A stretch of 64,000 nucleotides of DNA. It comes from Primula veris (Eukaryota; Streptophyta; Magnoliopsida; Ericales; Primulaceae). The notes beneath the pieces were generated by a model that saw only the letters and a program-made list of their open reading frames with translations, did not search any database and was not told the DNA's origin. A program made the translations under genes and the position numbers. This document shows, piece after piece, positions 23,130 to 36,300 of the stretch. The DNA is taken from contig OY821743.1 in NCBI GenBank assembly GCA_963682055.1, positions 16,093,566-16,157,565 of the forward strand. The letters are read 5' to 3'. Each line of letters opens with the position of its first letter. Within the stretch, counting starts at the first letter, position 1.

Positions 23130-24030
23130 ATATATATGCTGGGTTGTGTTAGTGTCGGTATCTGTAAACGTTTTGACCCGTATTCCGACCCGATTACTTT
23201 TGAAATTGAAAAAAAAAAATCCGATCCCGACAAAAGTCGGGACCCGACTTTTTCGGGACCCGAATTTTCGGGTTTATCCCGAATCTCCCGACATATTTTT
23301 TTATTTTACGACGACGTCATTTTTTATTAACAATTTTCATTTGAAAAATCTAAATATGTTATTAACACGAAACATAATCATAGTTTAAAAATAATATTCC
23401 TAATAAATGAAAAAATGAATTAACATGTACTAGCAAAAATAGTGTGAAAATACAAATAATGGAGTAGATAAAAAAATTGATACAGTTTTTATCAGATTCT
23501 TTTAGTATTTAATTTTATTCACACAAACAATAATTATCATACTAAACGAGATACATTATCATTATAATTTTTATAATCGGAAAATAATAATCGTTTATCT
23601 TTCTTGAAAATAACAATATAACTTTTTAATTTAAGTATATTGTTTATTTTAATAGTTTCATATATTCAAAACTATAAATTTATATTATACTTATATAATT
23701 ATAACTAATTTATAAAACAAAAAGGATTGTAACTCATATGGTAAAGTGATTACATTGTATGCTAGAGGTTTCAATTCTCATCACTTACATTTGATATAAA
23801 TTAATTTAGATTTTTATATAAAATATAAATTAATTAAAAAATCGGGTCGGGTCGGGTCGGGACATCCAACGAAATTAAAATTGTCACCCGATCCTGATCT
23901 CGAAGTTTGTCGGGTCGGGACAAAATCAGACATTTCGGGTCGGGAGTATTCTCGGATTGGAAAATTTCAGACCGAAACACAGGTCGGGTCGGGATTTCGA
24001 GATTTTTTTCCAGTTCTATATATGCCAATA
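23130..24030. mobile_element. Possible hAT-like non-autonomous element with GGGTCGG-rich ends
   Basis: The left end (23155-23300) is rich in CCCGAC and CGGGACC words; the right end (23840-24010) carries GGTCGGGTCGGGTCGGGAC in the opposite sense, so the ends are roughly inverted. TATATATG occurs just outside each end (about 23130 and 24017), which would fit an 8-bp target duplication. No transposase is encoded. Superfamily and exact ends are uncertain. Confidence 0.35.
23727..23795 (+). repeat. tRNA-like (SINE-type) remnant
   Basis: GTAACTCATATGGTAAAGTG resembles an A box and GGTTTCAATTCTCATC a degenerate B box at tRNA-like spacing. It is probably a decayed SINE head; no A-tail or target duplication was found. 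Confidence 0.3.
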
Positions 24031-25377
24031 AGCTAGGGCTTCTAGATATCTCTGCCCGCAAAGTTTGAAAGCCTGTTTTCGTGATCATGAATATAGAAAA
24101 CCTTGTGAAAGAGTAGAAAGACCTCTATTTATTCAAATAGATATCTTGAACAAGTCTCACTTAATATCTTCATGTTGGAGACCTTCACTTTGGCCATATG
24201 TCTTCCTCTTATGCTTTAGTAAGTATGACTGCTAATTTTAGTTAAATATGATTGATCAGTGAAGCAATTCTAAATATGAATTTTGTCATAAAGCAGGATC
24301 TCAAAATTGGCACTTGCTACTGTAGCTAAGTTATGAGCATGATTGATTGTATTTTATGATCAGTACGTAATACAGTATAGTTTTTTTGGGGTGAAAACAA
24401 TTTTCAAATATTACTTGTAATAATATATTCTCCATGATTAAATAAATATATTACTCAAACAACATCTTCTTTGTCTCAAAAGTAGAGAAAAGTCACGTTT
24501 ATGTTGATCAACCAAATAAAAGTACTATACATTAAAAAAAAATCACTAATGTATTTTCATTTTGTTAATTAATTGCAAATTTAGCCTCATCTGATATTCA
24601 AGTATTGCTTAAAAATGAATTTCAAAGAAATGATATAATTTTTCAAAAAACACTTCATTAATTAAACCTAGCCACTATTTCGCCTAACACATATATACTT
24701 ACTATATGCGACACGGTCATCTCTAATAATATTTTGTTCTCCCTTATAATTTATATAGTTAACGTGTCTGCCTAAGATGTATTTAATTTGACTAAAAGAA
24801 AAAAGTGCACACGATCCTTATACGTTTAGAATTGGCAGACCAGCCACATCATTTACTAGCAAATACAGTAATAAAATCAAACATGAAAGATTCTCCGGTT
24901 TTGACCGATAGAAACTAAGGTATATATTACCTTCATAAGTATTTGGGAGTTACACTAATTACCCCCATCGTGTAATTATCGAGTTAATTACTAACAAGTA
25001 CCTGAGTCGATGCTAGTTTCAATATAAAAAATAATAATTAGGTATTAGATATCAAATGTTTTTTCTTTTGTCAAGTTGCTATACTGGACGGCACAAAGTC
25101 TCCCGTTCCCATAAAATCATATTAAAATAAAAAATTTAATTTTTTTTAATATGTTATCTAAGTTTAGAGTAGTTTCCATTAAAGTTTTATATTTTTATTG
25201 TGTTGTAATATTTATTTTTAATTTATAAAATACGAATTTATTTAATATATAATAAAAATAGAAAAAGTAAATTAGTTATTGAAAATATATTATTTAACCC
25301 TGTTTGATTGGAAAATGAAAAGTGTAACAACCGAACCGGACAAGATTAAATGGGGACCCAATAACAAGTATCAACGC
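24031..25377. other. Intergenic, no gene seen
   Basis: AT-rich, no supported coding region or defined repeat. Confidence 0.5.
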
Positions 25378-25387
25378 ATTGAATTAG

Positions 25388-25419
<32 letters not shown>

Positions 25420-25440
25420 GGAAATGAATTGAATTAGGAG
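25378..25440 (-). mobile_element. Ultra-short retroposon: poly(A) tail plus 8 bases between 13-bp direct repeats
   Basis: ATTGAATTAGGAG at 25378-25390 is repeated exactly at 25428-25440. Between them are only 29 T and GGAAATGA. On the minus strand this is TCATTTCC followed by a poly(A) tail: the product expected from reverse transcription that stopped just beyond the tail of a SINE or LINE RNA. Confidence 0.6.
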
Positions 25441-26248
25441 TATATGTTACCTGTACTTATTCAATAAAAAAGTTTAGAGGAAATCTCTTTCCTTCTATGT
25501 TTCAACTTTCATGGGTAATATATTTTTGTCACCTTAACTTTCAAAACTTTCACATCTTGTACGTCCTTTAGTTTGATAGGAGTTCACTTTTACCCGAGGA
25601 TCAATAATATAATTTTTTCAAACCTCAGGCAAAATTTCTTTGTTCACCATAGGCTAAAAACCCAAAATGGTCACAAATGAAACATGAGGACCGAAAATAA
25701 CTAAATACCTGAAATTATGATGACAAAAAAAAAGGACGTGACATGAATAGTGACGGTTTTTTTTTACTAGCTGTTTACCGCCGATTTTTACGACGGATTT
25801 GTGACAATTTAGTCAATTTATGACAGTTTTGTAACATAATTTTGAATTTGAGACATTTTTACTCTTACTAAATTAATATTATTTTGTCGTGCTACTCATG
25901 CACGTCAAATAAAACAAGAGATCAGATCAGTGCATATATTTTTTATTGTAACAACAAAGATCATTAAGTGTAATTATTGCATTCAAGAGATAATAACGGT
26001 CCTTGAGGCAGATAAGATAAGTAGAATGATCTTCTTCATCTTTGGCCCACACACACATCTAACACGAGTCAAATTTGAAACTTGGGTGTGGAAATATGAA
26101 TTGAATGCATATTACGTCTGCATGGGCTTACTCAAGACTCAAGAGTCAATTAGACTCAAATAACGTGTACTGCAAGAGAGACTCGAATATTTGAGCCTTA
26201 ATATATGTCATTTTAGTGAAGATTATTTACTCAAGGTACATTTGGAAA
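25441..26248. other. Intergenic, left flank of the gypsy element
   Basis: No gene. At about 25750-25870 lies a dispersed repeat (GTGACAATTTAGTCAATTTATGACAG in part) also found at 62010-62120. The 5 bases before the LTR (26244-26248, GGAAA) are the target duplication. Confidence 0.55.
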
Positions 26249-26818
26249 TGATAGAACATAAAAATTGGATCCGAATATTCTATTTGGGTAATAATCAATC
26301 CACTTTATAAATGTGTATCCAACGCTTGAATGGGTCATCACATGCCTATCATAAGAGAATAAGGTAGTTATTATCAAAAGCCCAAGCCCACTTAACTAGG
26401 GACCCATATCTGAAAAATCTCCTGAGATGGAGACATTTGTCAACATCCTAGAAAGTGTAGTTGCCTATAAATAGCCTACTACCCCTCCTAGAAATAGACC
26501 AGAAAATCTATCCAAAAATTATAGAGAGAAGTAGAGAAAAGAGAGAAATTAGTCAAGGTTATCGCATCAAGAAACAAAACGAGCAGAGAAAGGCCGAGTA
26601 CCGAAGAGAAAGAAGAACGACCAAGATAAGAGATTAAGTAGTCAAATCGAGCACAATTGTAATAAAGAAGTACTAATCCGAGCAAGTGTAACAATCCGAA
26701 TAAGTGTAATAATCCGAGCAATAATAAAGATCAAGAAGTGTCCATTATTTACAGTTGATTTACCATTATGATATTGTTGAAAAGCCTAACGTGACCGACG
26801 AAAGTTATGGTTTTATCA
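26249..26818 (+). repeat. Gypsy 5' LTR (570 bp)
   Basis: Begins TGATAGAACATAAAAATTGG and ends GGTTTTATCA. A TATAAATA box at 26466-26473 marks the probable promoter of the genomic RNA. Confidence 0.95.
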
Positions 26819-26820
26819 AA

Positions 26821-26838
26821 TGGCGCCGTCTTCGGGAA
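26821..26838 (+). other. Gypsy primer binding site, tRNA-Asp type
   Basis: Two bases after the 5' LTR comes TGGCGCCGTCTTCGGGAA. The first nine bases, and several later ones, match the complement of the tRNA-Asp 3' end (TGGCGCCGTTGCCGGGGA), a primer used by Tat-type elements. Confidence 0.75.
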
Positions 26839-26897
26839 TCATCTAGTTCCCAACTAGCTTAGACTTCGAATACCAATACTCTACCAGACGAGCGACA

Positions 26898-29800
26898 ATG
26901 GTGACCAATATAGAAGAAACCCATCCCGAGATAGTAGAAACCAATAACCAACACGTGCAGATAAGCCAACAAGACATCGACGATCTACTCGCCATCCGCG
27001 ATAGATACGACGCTATCCAGTCCGAAAACCAACCGACAACCTCCAATGTCCACCGAGAACAACCGATCGAACAACCCCAACAGCTTGAAGGGATCGTCGA
27101 AGAATACCAAACGTCCTCGGAAGACGAACAAGCCTTGCCCGTACTAAGGCGCGCAAGAAGACGCATACCCGGATCCCAGGCAGGACCGAGCTCAAGAGTC
27201 CCTTTGCCAACAGCCTCGGTCAACTCTGGTGCCCATTTACAAACAAACGAAGCTGACTGGCTTGGTATGCCTGAAGGTCATGAACTCGAACAGTTGTCCC
27301 GATTATCGACTCACCCACCAAGGATGATAACACCACCCACGGTGGAAGTACAACACATCGTTCCGATAGCTGATGAAAGGAACAACGCCCAGCTGCAAGC
27401 TCAGCTGGCAGCGTGTATGACGGCCATGGCAGCAGCCGGCATCATAATGCCGGGTACTCAACCTGCCAACGCAGACAAAGATCCACGTCGTGAAGCGGAA
27501 GATTCCGCCTATAGGGCCGCCTTGGAAGCAGCGGGCCGGCGACCAGGTCTAGAAGTGCCCCATCAAGGGGGCAACGTCCCGATAACAATCCCTCCAACCT
27601 TCGTCCACCCAAACGCTTATACGGAACATGTCCTCGACAGAAACCCAAAGGACGGTCGGTATCCCGAACACATGATCGGGGGAGGATACGGCCCACCACC
27701 ACAACAGGGGGGATACACCCCTCCTACCAAGCCACGGATGAAGCGTTCCAACAGGCTTGGAACGTATGCCAAGAAACCCCATGTGCCGAACAGATCACGC
27801 GATACCGCAATCCTGTGGGGTTCGTCATCCCCGAGTTCAGACTGGGCGGAGCTGCTAAGAGCGTACTCCACCCGATACGCTGCTCATCGGAAGAAGAAGG
27901 TTAGCATTGAAACCCTTCTGAAAATGACGATGATGCCAAATGAAAGGCTCAACGACTACTACATACGTTTCATCGACGTAGCAAACCAGATTCCACAGTA
28001 AGCCAGTAATATAACCATCCAGAACTTTATCAACTCCATCCCTAATAGCTATTGGGCGAGAAGGAAGTTCATAGGCAAAAATTTTCCGACCACTGATTCC
28101 CTGCTAGCCTATTGTACCCACCTCACCGATAAAAACGACGAACTGCGTATCCTCAACCGAACTCTACCAAGAAGAGAGTCGGTCTGAGAGGCACAGGTGG
28201 GTCGCAAAAGAGTTAGAAATAACCAGGGAGAAACATTCAAATCTATCAGAAAGGACAAAGGTCCCGAGGTCCATAGCAGGGTAGATCGACCACGAGAACC
28301 TGAGCCCAAACTGCTCCAGATCGCATACCCAACACCGATCAACGAACATAAACCCCTCCAGCTCACCTACCCTATACCAACCAAGCAGTCACAACAAGGC
28401 CGATTCCAGGGAAGGGAAAAGCAAAAGAGCTTCGAACTGGTCGAATTGAGATACTCTTTCAACCTGTCGGCTGAAGATATCCTTAAGAATATCCGCAGAG
28501 AAAGCTGGTATTCACGGCCAGAGCCGCTCGCTACCCCCCCTGAGCATAGAGACCCCAAGCTTTTCTGCGCCTATCACGAGGACTACGGACACCTCACCGA
28601 GCACTGCCGTAACCTGCGGTGGAAAATGAACCTGTGGGGCGATGCGGGATACCTGGCCAAGTTCATCAAAGGCGTCGGAAATAAAGGCAAACACCTGGCC
28701 ATTGAGGGAGCCGACAACCGGCAAGGCAAAACAATCAACGTCGTTCATATGTCACGACCCAAGGGCATGGGTGGGGAACGATCGCGACAACGGCAACTGG
28801 CACACTTTAGCCAGGTAGCCAGGGCGTCACAGGCGTCGACTTCCAAACGACAATGCACTCCACGACGACATCCGCCCATTTCCTTCTCGGATCTGGACGA
28901 AGAAGGGGTGATTTAACCCCACGGGGACGCCATCAACCTCCGTGTTCAAATCGGCCTTGACACGGTCAGCAGGGTGCTTGTCGATCAAGGAGCCTCTTGT
29001 GATATCATGTACAGAGAACTCTTCGACAAGATGGAACTCAAGCTGCAAGATCTACAGCCTACCGATGTCACGCTGATCGGGTTCATCTCCGAGACGACTA
29101 AACCGTTGGGAAAGATCGTCATAAGTGTCACTACGGGATCCGTATCAGTTCCCGTTGAGTTCTTAGTGGTAAACGACAACTCCGGCCACAACGCGATCTT
29201 GGGTCGACCTTGGCTGCACGCCATGAAGGCCATACCCTCGACCTACCACCAAAAAGTCAAATACCCAAATGATCGGGGAGAGATCGAGACAGCCAGAGGA
29301 TGTCAAGAAGATTCAAGACGCTGTGAGGACATTACCGCGGCCCTTCAAAAACAGCTGAGCGTTGTCGAACAACCCACCAGCACAAAGAAGTTGATCAACC
29401 ACATAGCCAAAACCGAGAGGGTTGTTGAAGAACAAGTAGGAGAAACTCTTAGGAAGGTGTATATTTCGGGTACGGACGAGGAGCACTACTTCCTCCTCGG
29501 TGATGACCTTCCAAAACAGGAATCCGAAGAGTTAGAAGCATTCCTCTTCAACAACATTGATAAATTCGCCTGGAGTCCTAAAGACATGTCAGGCCTAGAC
29601 CCTAAAACGGCATGTCACCACCTAAGTGTTGACGCCGAGTGCAAGCCGATAGCTCAGAGGAGCAGAAAAGTGTCTGTACAGCACAGAGCAGCTATAATTA
29701 CTGAGGTCCACAAGCTATTAGAGGCTGGAGCCATAAGGGAGGTCTTCTATCCGAAATGGTTATCCAATCCAGTCGTCGTCCCCAAGAAGAATGGAAAGGA

Positions 29801-32672
29801 GAGAGTCTGTATAGACTTCACCAATCTCAACAAAGCCTGCCCAAGGGACCACTTTCCCCTTCCAATAATTGATCAATTGGTGGACGCAACTGCAGGAGCG
29901 GAACGGATGACCTTCCTGGATGCGTATTCAGGGTACCACCAAATCCCCCTCGCCCACGAAGATCAAGAGAAGACGTCGTTTATATCGCCTTTGGGAAACT
30001 ATTGCTATACGGTAATGCCGTTCGGCCTACGCAACGCGGGAGCAACATACCAAAGGATGATAACAAGGGTATGTCGAGATCATATAGGAAAGACAATGGA
30101 GGTATACATAGATGGCATGGTCGTCAAAAGCGAAAAGGCTACATCCCACCTTCAAGATATTAGAGACGTTTTCCAAACGCTGGGCGAGCACAAACTGAAA
30201 CTCAACGCGAGCAAGTGTGCATTCGGCATCAACAAAGGAAAGTTTCTGGGACACATGGTCAGCCGACGAGGAATAGAAGCTAATCCCGATCAGATCACAG
30301 CTCTTCGGAACCTAGCAGCTCCCAAGAATAAGAAGCAGGTACAAAAGCTCACGGGAATGATGGCCGCGTTGAGCAGGTTCATCAGCCGATCCGCATACAA
30401 GGGACGACCATTTTTTGAATCACTCAAGAAGGATAGAAAATTCGTGTGGGACCCGGAATGTGAAGCTTCTTTCAACAACCTCAAAGAGTATTTAAGGACG
30501 CTGCCACTGCTAGTCAGGCCGAACAAAGGAGATATTCTGGCATGCTACCTAGCAGTTTCCACTACAGCTGTGAGTGCGGTTATCCTAAGAGAAGAAGGTC
30601 GCGAACAATTCCCTATCTACTTCGTCAGCAAAACTCTGGTTGAAACCGAGACACGTTACCTACCCTTGGAAAAGCTGTGCTTGGCATTGGTCGTCGCGAC
30701 CAGGAAGTTGCCGCACTATTTTATAGCTCATCAGGTCCAAGTATACACGAAATTCCATATCAAAGAATCGCTTCGACGGACCGACATCAGTGGCAGAGTG
30801 GCCGCATGGGGAGTCGAATTATCCCAATTTCATATCGAGTTCGCACCCCGACATGCCATAAAGGGACAAGTCTTGGCCGATTTCATCGCGCAATTCACCG
30901 AAGGGTATGACGAGCCTACGGCTATGTCCCCACAATCACACTGGCAGATTCATGTCGATGGATCAGCCACCAAGGACGGATCAGGAGCAGGGATCGTCCT
31001 CAAGTCTAGAGAGGGAGCGATCATAGAGAAAAGCATTAAACTGGGTTTCCGAGCTACCAACAATGAGGCAGAGTACGAAGCCATGATAAACGGTATGCTC
31101 ATTGCCCGGTCCCTCGGATGCTCCCACTTAACTGCGAGTTCCGACTCAATGCTGATCGTGAATCAAGCCATCGGCGAGTACCAAGCCAAAGATAACAGAA
31201 TGATCCTTTACCAAGAAAAGGTTCAGAGCTTGATGGCCACCTTCGAACAGTGCGAGTTAATAAGAATCAATCGCACCGAAAACGCACATGTCGATGCCTT
31301 GGCCACCCTAGCCTCGACATTAACATTAACTGACACTCGGTCGATCATAGTGGAACTACTGCCGACCCCGAGCATAACCAAAAGAATAAACCGAATAACG
31401 TCGGTACAATACGAACCAGGTTGGATGGACGACATGATTCACTATCTGCGAAAAGGAACCCTCCCGGCAGATAAGATAAAAGCACTAAAAATTACGAGAA
31501 AGGCTCCTCATTTCTAGCGGTCCGACGACGATAAACTGTACAAATCCAGTTACCCAGGACCCCATCTACTGTGTGTCCGGCCTGAAATGCAGCTACCAGT
31601 ATTGGAGGAAATCCACGAAGGATCATGCGGAGCACACATCAAAGGGCGGTCCCTTGCCAACAAGGCAATCACCCAAGGATATTGGTGGCCCTATATCAAG
31701 CGAGACGCCGATGTATACGTCCAACGTTGCGACAAGTGCCAACGATTTGCCAAGATACCTCGGCTCCCCTCATCCATGATGACCCCAGTATCGGCACCAT
31801 GGCCATTCGCACAATGGGCACTTGATTTAGTAGGGAAGCTTCCCAAAGCGCCCAACAGCTTCGAATATCTGATTGTGGCAACATACTACTTCACCAAATG
31901 GGTTGAGGCTAAACCTCTCCGCGAAATTAAAGCCAGTAATGTCAAACAGTTCATCTGGGAGCATATCATCACCAGGTTCGGTATACCTTACGCCATCGTC
32001 GCAGACAACGGCACCCAGTTCAAAGAAGCCAACCTGCAGCTTTGGTACGAAGAACTCGGTATCCGAAAGTTCTATTCGACGCCAACATACCCATAGGGAA
32101 ACGGCCAAGCAGAGGTATCAAACCGAACCATACTGGACGGCATCAAGACAACCCTCGAACAAGCTAAGGGGAGATGGCCCGAGCGGCTACTCAACGTCTT
32201 ATGGTCGTGCCGAACTACACCAAAGACGGGCACCAAAGAAACCCCGTTCAGCTTAGCATACGGTGTCGAGGCCGTCATACCAACAGAAATTGGGCTACCC
32301 ACACTACGAACAACTTTAGTCGAGCAAGGAAACAATGAACAAAGAATGAGAGAGGAACTCGACATGCTAGACGAGAAACAAGAGATAGCAGCTCTTACAC
32401 TAGCAAAGTATCAACAAGGCGTTAAGCAAACGTATGACAAGAAAGTGAAAGGGACCAAGGAGTTTAGGGTCGGAGAATTGGTGCTGCGACGAGTAACGGT
32501 CTATACCCGAAATGAAATACATGGCAAATTAAGCCCCACCTGGGAAGGACCATACGAGATCGTCAAGAAAACAAGCCCGGTTACCTACAAACTCAAAAGC
32601 GTTCTGTTCGAAAACAGCAGAGGGGAGAAAAATTCTTGGAATGTGGTTAACCTAAAGAAGTACTACATATAG
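26898..32672 (+). CDS. gag-pol: Gypsy gag-pro-pol polyprotein, one frame of 1925 codons with five in-frame stops
   Basis: The frame opens at ATG 26898 (ACAATGG context) and runs to 32672 with no frameshift. Domains: gag to about 28900 with a CX2HX4HX4C-like knuckle (FCAYHEDYGHLTEHC, 28560-28610); protease (VDQGASCDIMY, about 28980); RT about 29700-30270; RNase H about 30450-30870; a second, archaeal-type RNase H (HVDGSATKDGSGAG ... NNEAEYEA) about 30950-31320; integrase with an HHCC finger (CDKCQ), WALDLVG, ADNGTQF and NGQAE; and a WNVVNLKKYY tail. Stops: TAA 27999, TGA 28185, TAA 28914, TAG 31515, TAG 32094. The RT box reads YIDG (GGC at 30114) where YIDD is expected, so the RT would be inactive even without the stops. 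Confidence 0.93.
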
Positions 32673-32774
32673 ACATACAAGTACAGGTGCACCTTACCAC
32701 CCCTGCTTAATGACATTGTCTTTTGTTTTTTGAATAAATTAAATGTCTTATCATGTTGTCTAACAATTGCAGCT

Positions 32775-33144
32775 GAAATTCCCAAACGGCCGAAGTGCCT
32801 AGGAATACTATGAAATTCCCAAACGGCCAAAGTGCCTAGGAATACTATGAAATTCTCAAACGGCCAAAGTGCCTAGGAATACTATGAAATTCCCAAACGG
32901 CCAAAGTGCCTAGGAATACTATGAAATTCCCAAACGGCCTTAGTGCCTAGGAATACTATGAAATTCCCAAACGGCCTAAGTGCCTAGGAATACTATGAAA
33001 TTCCCAAACGGCCTTAGTGCCTAGGAATACTATGAAATTCCCAAACGGCCTTAGTGCCTAGGAATACTATGAAATTCCCAAACGGCCAAAGTGCCTAGGA
33101 ATACTATGAAATTCCCAAACGGCCTTTGTGCCTAGGAATACTGT
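32775..33144. repeat. Minisatellite, ten exact-length 37-bp units, just after gypsy pol
   Basis: Ten units of GAAATTCCCAAACGGCC-NNN-GTGCCTAGGAATACTAT follow one another without length change, plus a degenerate eleventh to about 33185. The units are nearly identical apart from the triplet after GGCC (GAA, AAA, AAA, AAA, TTA, TAA, TTA, TTA, AAA, TTT). Tandem repeats in the 3' region of Tat-type elements are known and can seed satellites. Confidence 0.95.
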
Positions 33145-33384
33145 GAAATTCCCAACATGGCGTGTCTAAAAGAATGCCTAGGAATACTCAAACATATGCA
33201 GGTACCAACTGATCCAATGAGCAAGGATTAAAGGCAGAAAAGAAACTAGAAGAAAAATGCAGGAAATAAAAGAATCAAAGGAACAGCAATCTCGTCAAAA
33301 GAAACAAGAATAAAGAAATAAAACAAATAGTTCTCGCCCACATTACGGAGGCAACAAGGTACAATCAACCCTAGAGACAGTGAT

Positions 33385-36300
33385 TTACGAACTACTATCA
33401 CATGAGGAGCACGACGGCAATGGACCGAGCTCTACCTCCTCATCATCAGTCGCCGTATCCCCATCAGTCTCCTCGCCATCAAAACACTCCTCAGAAATGA
33501 GGGCATCAAAGTTGGTCGTATGAGCACCAACACATGTCAGCGTCTTAAGACGAGCGGAGAACTCGGCTGCTTTGGCGACCTCGTGAGCATCCGAGGCCGC
33601 TTTACGACGAACGTCATCGAAGGGAAGTGCACGCGCTTCAATCATCGCCGCCGAAGCATCGTACCTGGATCCGGACAGACGGAAATACTTCACCAACATG
33701 TTGGCTTTAGTTACCAGCGCTTTTAGTTTACCGAAGTATTTCCCCTTTACACGCCAATATCGATCTAAACGATGTTCCTGAACCTCGACAACATGCTCGG
33801 CATGACGAACATATTCCCGGAAAGAGGACGCCTGGGTTTTCAACTTGGACTTAAGTCGGGCACACTGATCGAGCAATTCGACGTTTTTGCCCATTAAAAC
33901 GATGTAAGGCCATTTGGCATGCACTTCACTAGCCGCACCGGATGAAATCTCGTCCCGGGCAGTCCCAGTGGGTCCTAGCCCCGGACTAACTAGGCATGGA
34001 GAACCAGCCTGGCGCGACGTAGTAGCATGTGCCTATAAAAAAAATGGGGAAGAAGGGAACAAATGAATATTAAAAAAAAAAAAAAAAAAAAAACGGAAAT
34101 AGAAGAACGAAGATTTTTTATACAAGCTACGAGTAAAATGACAAAACAAGCTGCTAAATCATTAATCCGATAACCCATCAACAGACGAAGAGGCCTCTAC
34201 AGCGTCAGCAAAATGAATATCTCGCAATGAGACAATTTGAGTCCCCAAACGTTCCTGTACGACCGCATCCACTCGGTTCAAGCCGCCGTGGTCTCAGTTA
34301 CCCCGGCCATAGCATCACCCATGCGCTCTGCCCAGGCAACACCACGTATTCCTTTTACATGTTCAAGCACCTCTAATGCGCGACTTCGGGCCCAATACGC
34401 TTTGGCAAAGGATAACAACAGATCCGAGTCCTCGAAAACGGCCCCGAGCATCAAGTTCAGGCTCGCCACACGGCCTCGGGCTTCATCACGAGAGCGTCGA
34501 AGCGTCTCAAGAAGCTCTTTAGCCTTTCCCTTATTCGCCGTATAATAGGCGGTCTTCTTGCTGAACTTCTCCCCCAAGTCATGTAGTCGAATGGACAAGT
34601 TTGAAATATGAATATTCAGACCCTCGATTTCACGACGAGCAAAATCCAGTTCAGAAGTTAGGGACGCGTTAGCTTTTTCAAGACCATTTATAACATCGCC
34701 TATGCTACGACTAGGCGAGGTCCAGACCACCATGGCAAGGGGGTTAGCCGATACCTGACAAGTTGTTTTTACATCCTTCAAAAGACGACGACCCACAAAC
34801 AGGAAAATTAACAAGAAAAGCCCAACAGAAAGAAAACATAGCACCTATATTATCACTTCCCAAAAGAATATCTTTCTAGTTACAAAAGAGACCCATAATT
34901 TGGGTACCAAAAGACTTTACGCTAAGATACAGAGAAAAATATTACAAGTAAATGGTCAAGGCTCCACCTGAGGGGACACGGGTGGGGGGATCACGGCAGC
35001 AGCAGATTGAGGAGTCGTAGGAGCCGACCCGAAATGGGGACGGGGGGCCATCGAAGTAGCATGTCCCGGCAGCCGTGGGAGTTCCTCATCTCGAAGATTG
35101 GCCCAATCCTGCGGTTTAGGAGGTGCTCCTTGCGGACAGGGATAAACCAACTCCGACCACGCCCGGTCCGATAACGGAACCTTAGCAAAGCTTAGAGCCC
35201 GAACATGGGCGCAGTAAACGGAGAAATTCGCCATCATTGCGAGCTTCGCCCTATCCTCTGCGTGCGCCGCTTTCAGGGCCACCACCTCGGATGTTCCGGC
35301 CTCTACATCCTCTGCCAGGAGCAAATTATCATCTTCCAAAAGGTCGTGCTTCTTGACCCACTCCTCTTTTTCGGCCCCCAACTTCTCGACTTCCTCAGTC
35401 AGGCGTAAGTTGTCCCCCACCAACTTCTCATTATCAGAGGTCAACTTAGCCAGCTGGTGTTTCTCCTCGGCCGTTATTTTGCTTTCGGCCATCAGCTTCT
35501 CTTTCTCCGCCTCTAGCTCAGCGACCAACTTCACTTGCTGAGCTTTATCCTCGACCATGGCTTTATTTTCGGCCATCAGCTTCTCGTTCTCAACCTCTAG
35601 TGCTGACAGCTGGTCCTTTAACACCGCAATATCCACGAAAACCTGTATTTAGAAACATCAGACACCAGCCAAGATAAGAGCATCACGACTTATATAACAA
35701 AATATATACGCAACATACCCGAAGCGCATCAGTACTGGCCCGCTCTATAACCGACATTGCAGGAAGAGCAGCTATCTTCTCTGCATCCTTGACCACGAGG
35801 GGCTTAAGAGCAGTATACCCCATCCTCAAGACTCGGGGTTGCTCCAACAGTTCACCCCCACACCGATCAATGTAACGGGTCATTGTAACCCCGTCCACCA
35901 ACACCTTCTCGGGTCCTTCGAGAGCCTCACCCTCGACACCCATCACAACATCCACGGGATTCTTCTTGCCGGCCTCCACTTCCACCCCCACGTCCTTCTC
36001 CAAATGACCGATCTCAGGGGCCCTATGCTCGATCACTTCCTCAGTACGGATGGGCGAGCAAACGGGCAGATCTATCGGATCCTCGGTAGGGATAGGCGAG
36101 ACGACAGGCAAGGTCATCGTATCCTCTCCCATGTTAACCAAGAGGTTCATATGTCCGAATACATCGTCGACCGACCCCTGAAACACAATAATACCCATAG
36201 ACCGGGCAAGAGCAAGAGTAACCAATGAAGAAGTCAAAAACTGAAACAAGATGACATATAAAGCAGGGAACAATGAAGTCAAAAGGCAAATATTCACAAA

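Noticed and set aside
28985..32365. Minus-strand and other-frame ORFs of 60-97 aa overlapping gypsy pol
   Set aside because: They are shadows of the conserved plus-strand polyprotein frame; none has recognisable domains.
32775..33144. CRISPR-like array of regular 37-bp direct repeats
   Set aside because: Units are contiguous, with no unique spacers, and lie in a plant retrotransposon; this is a minisatellite.
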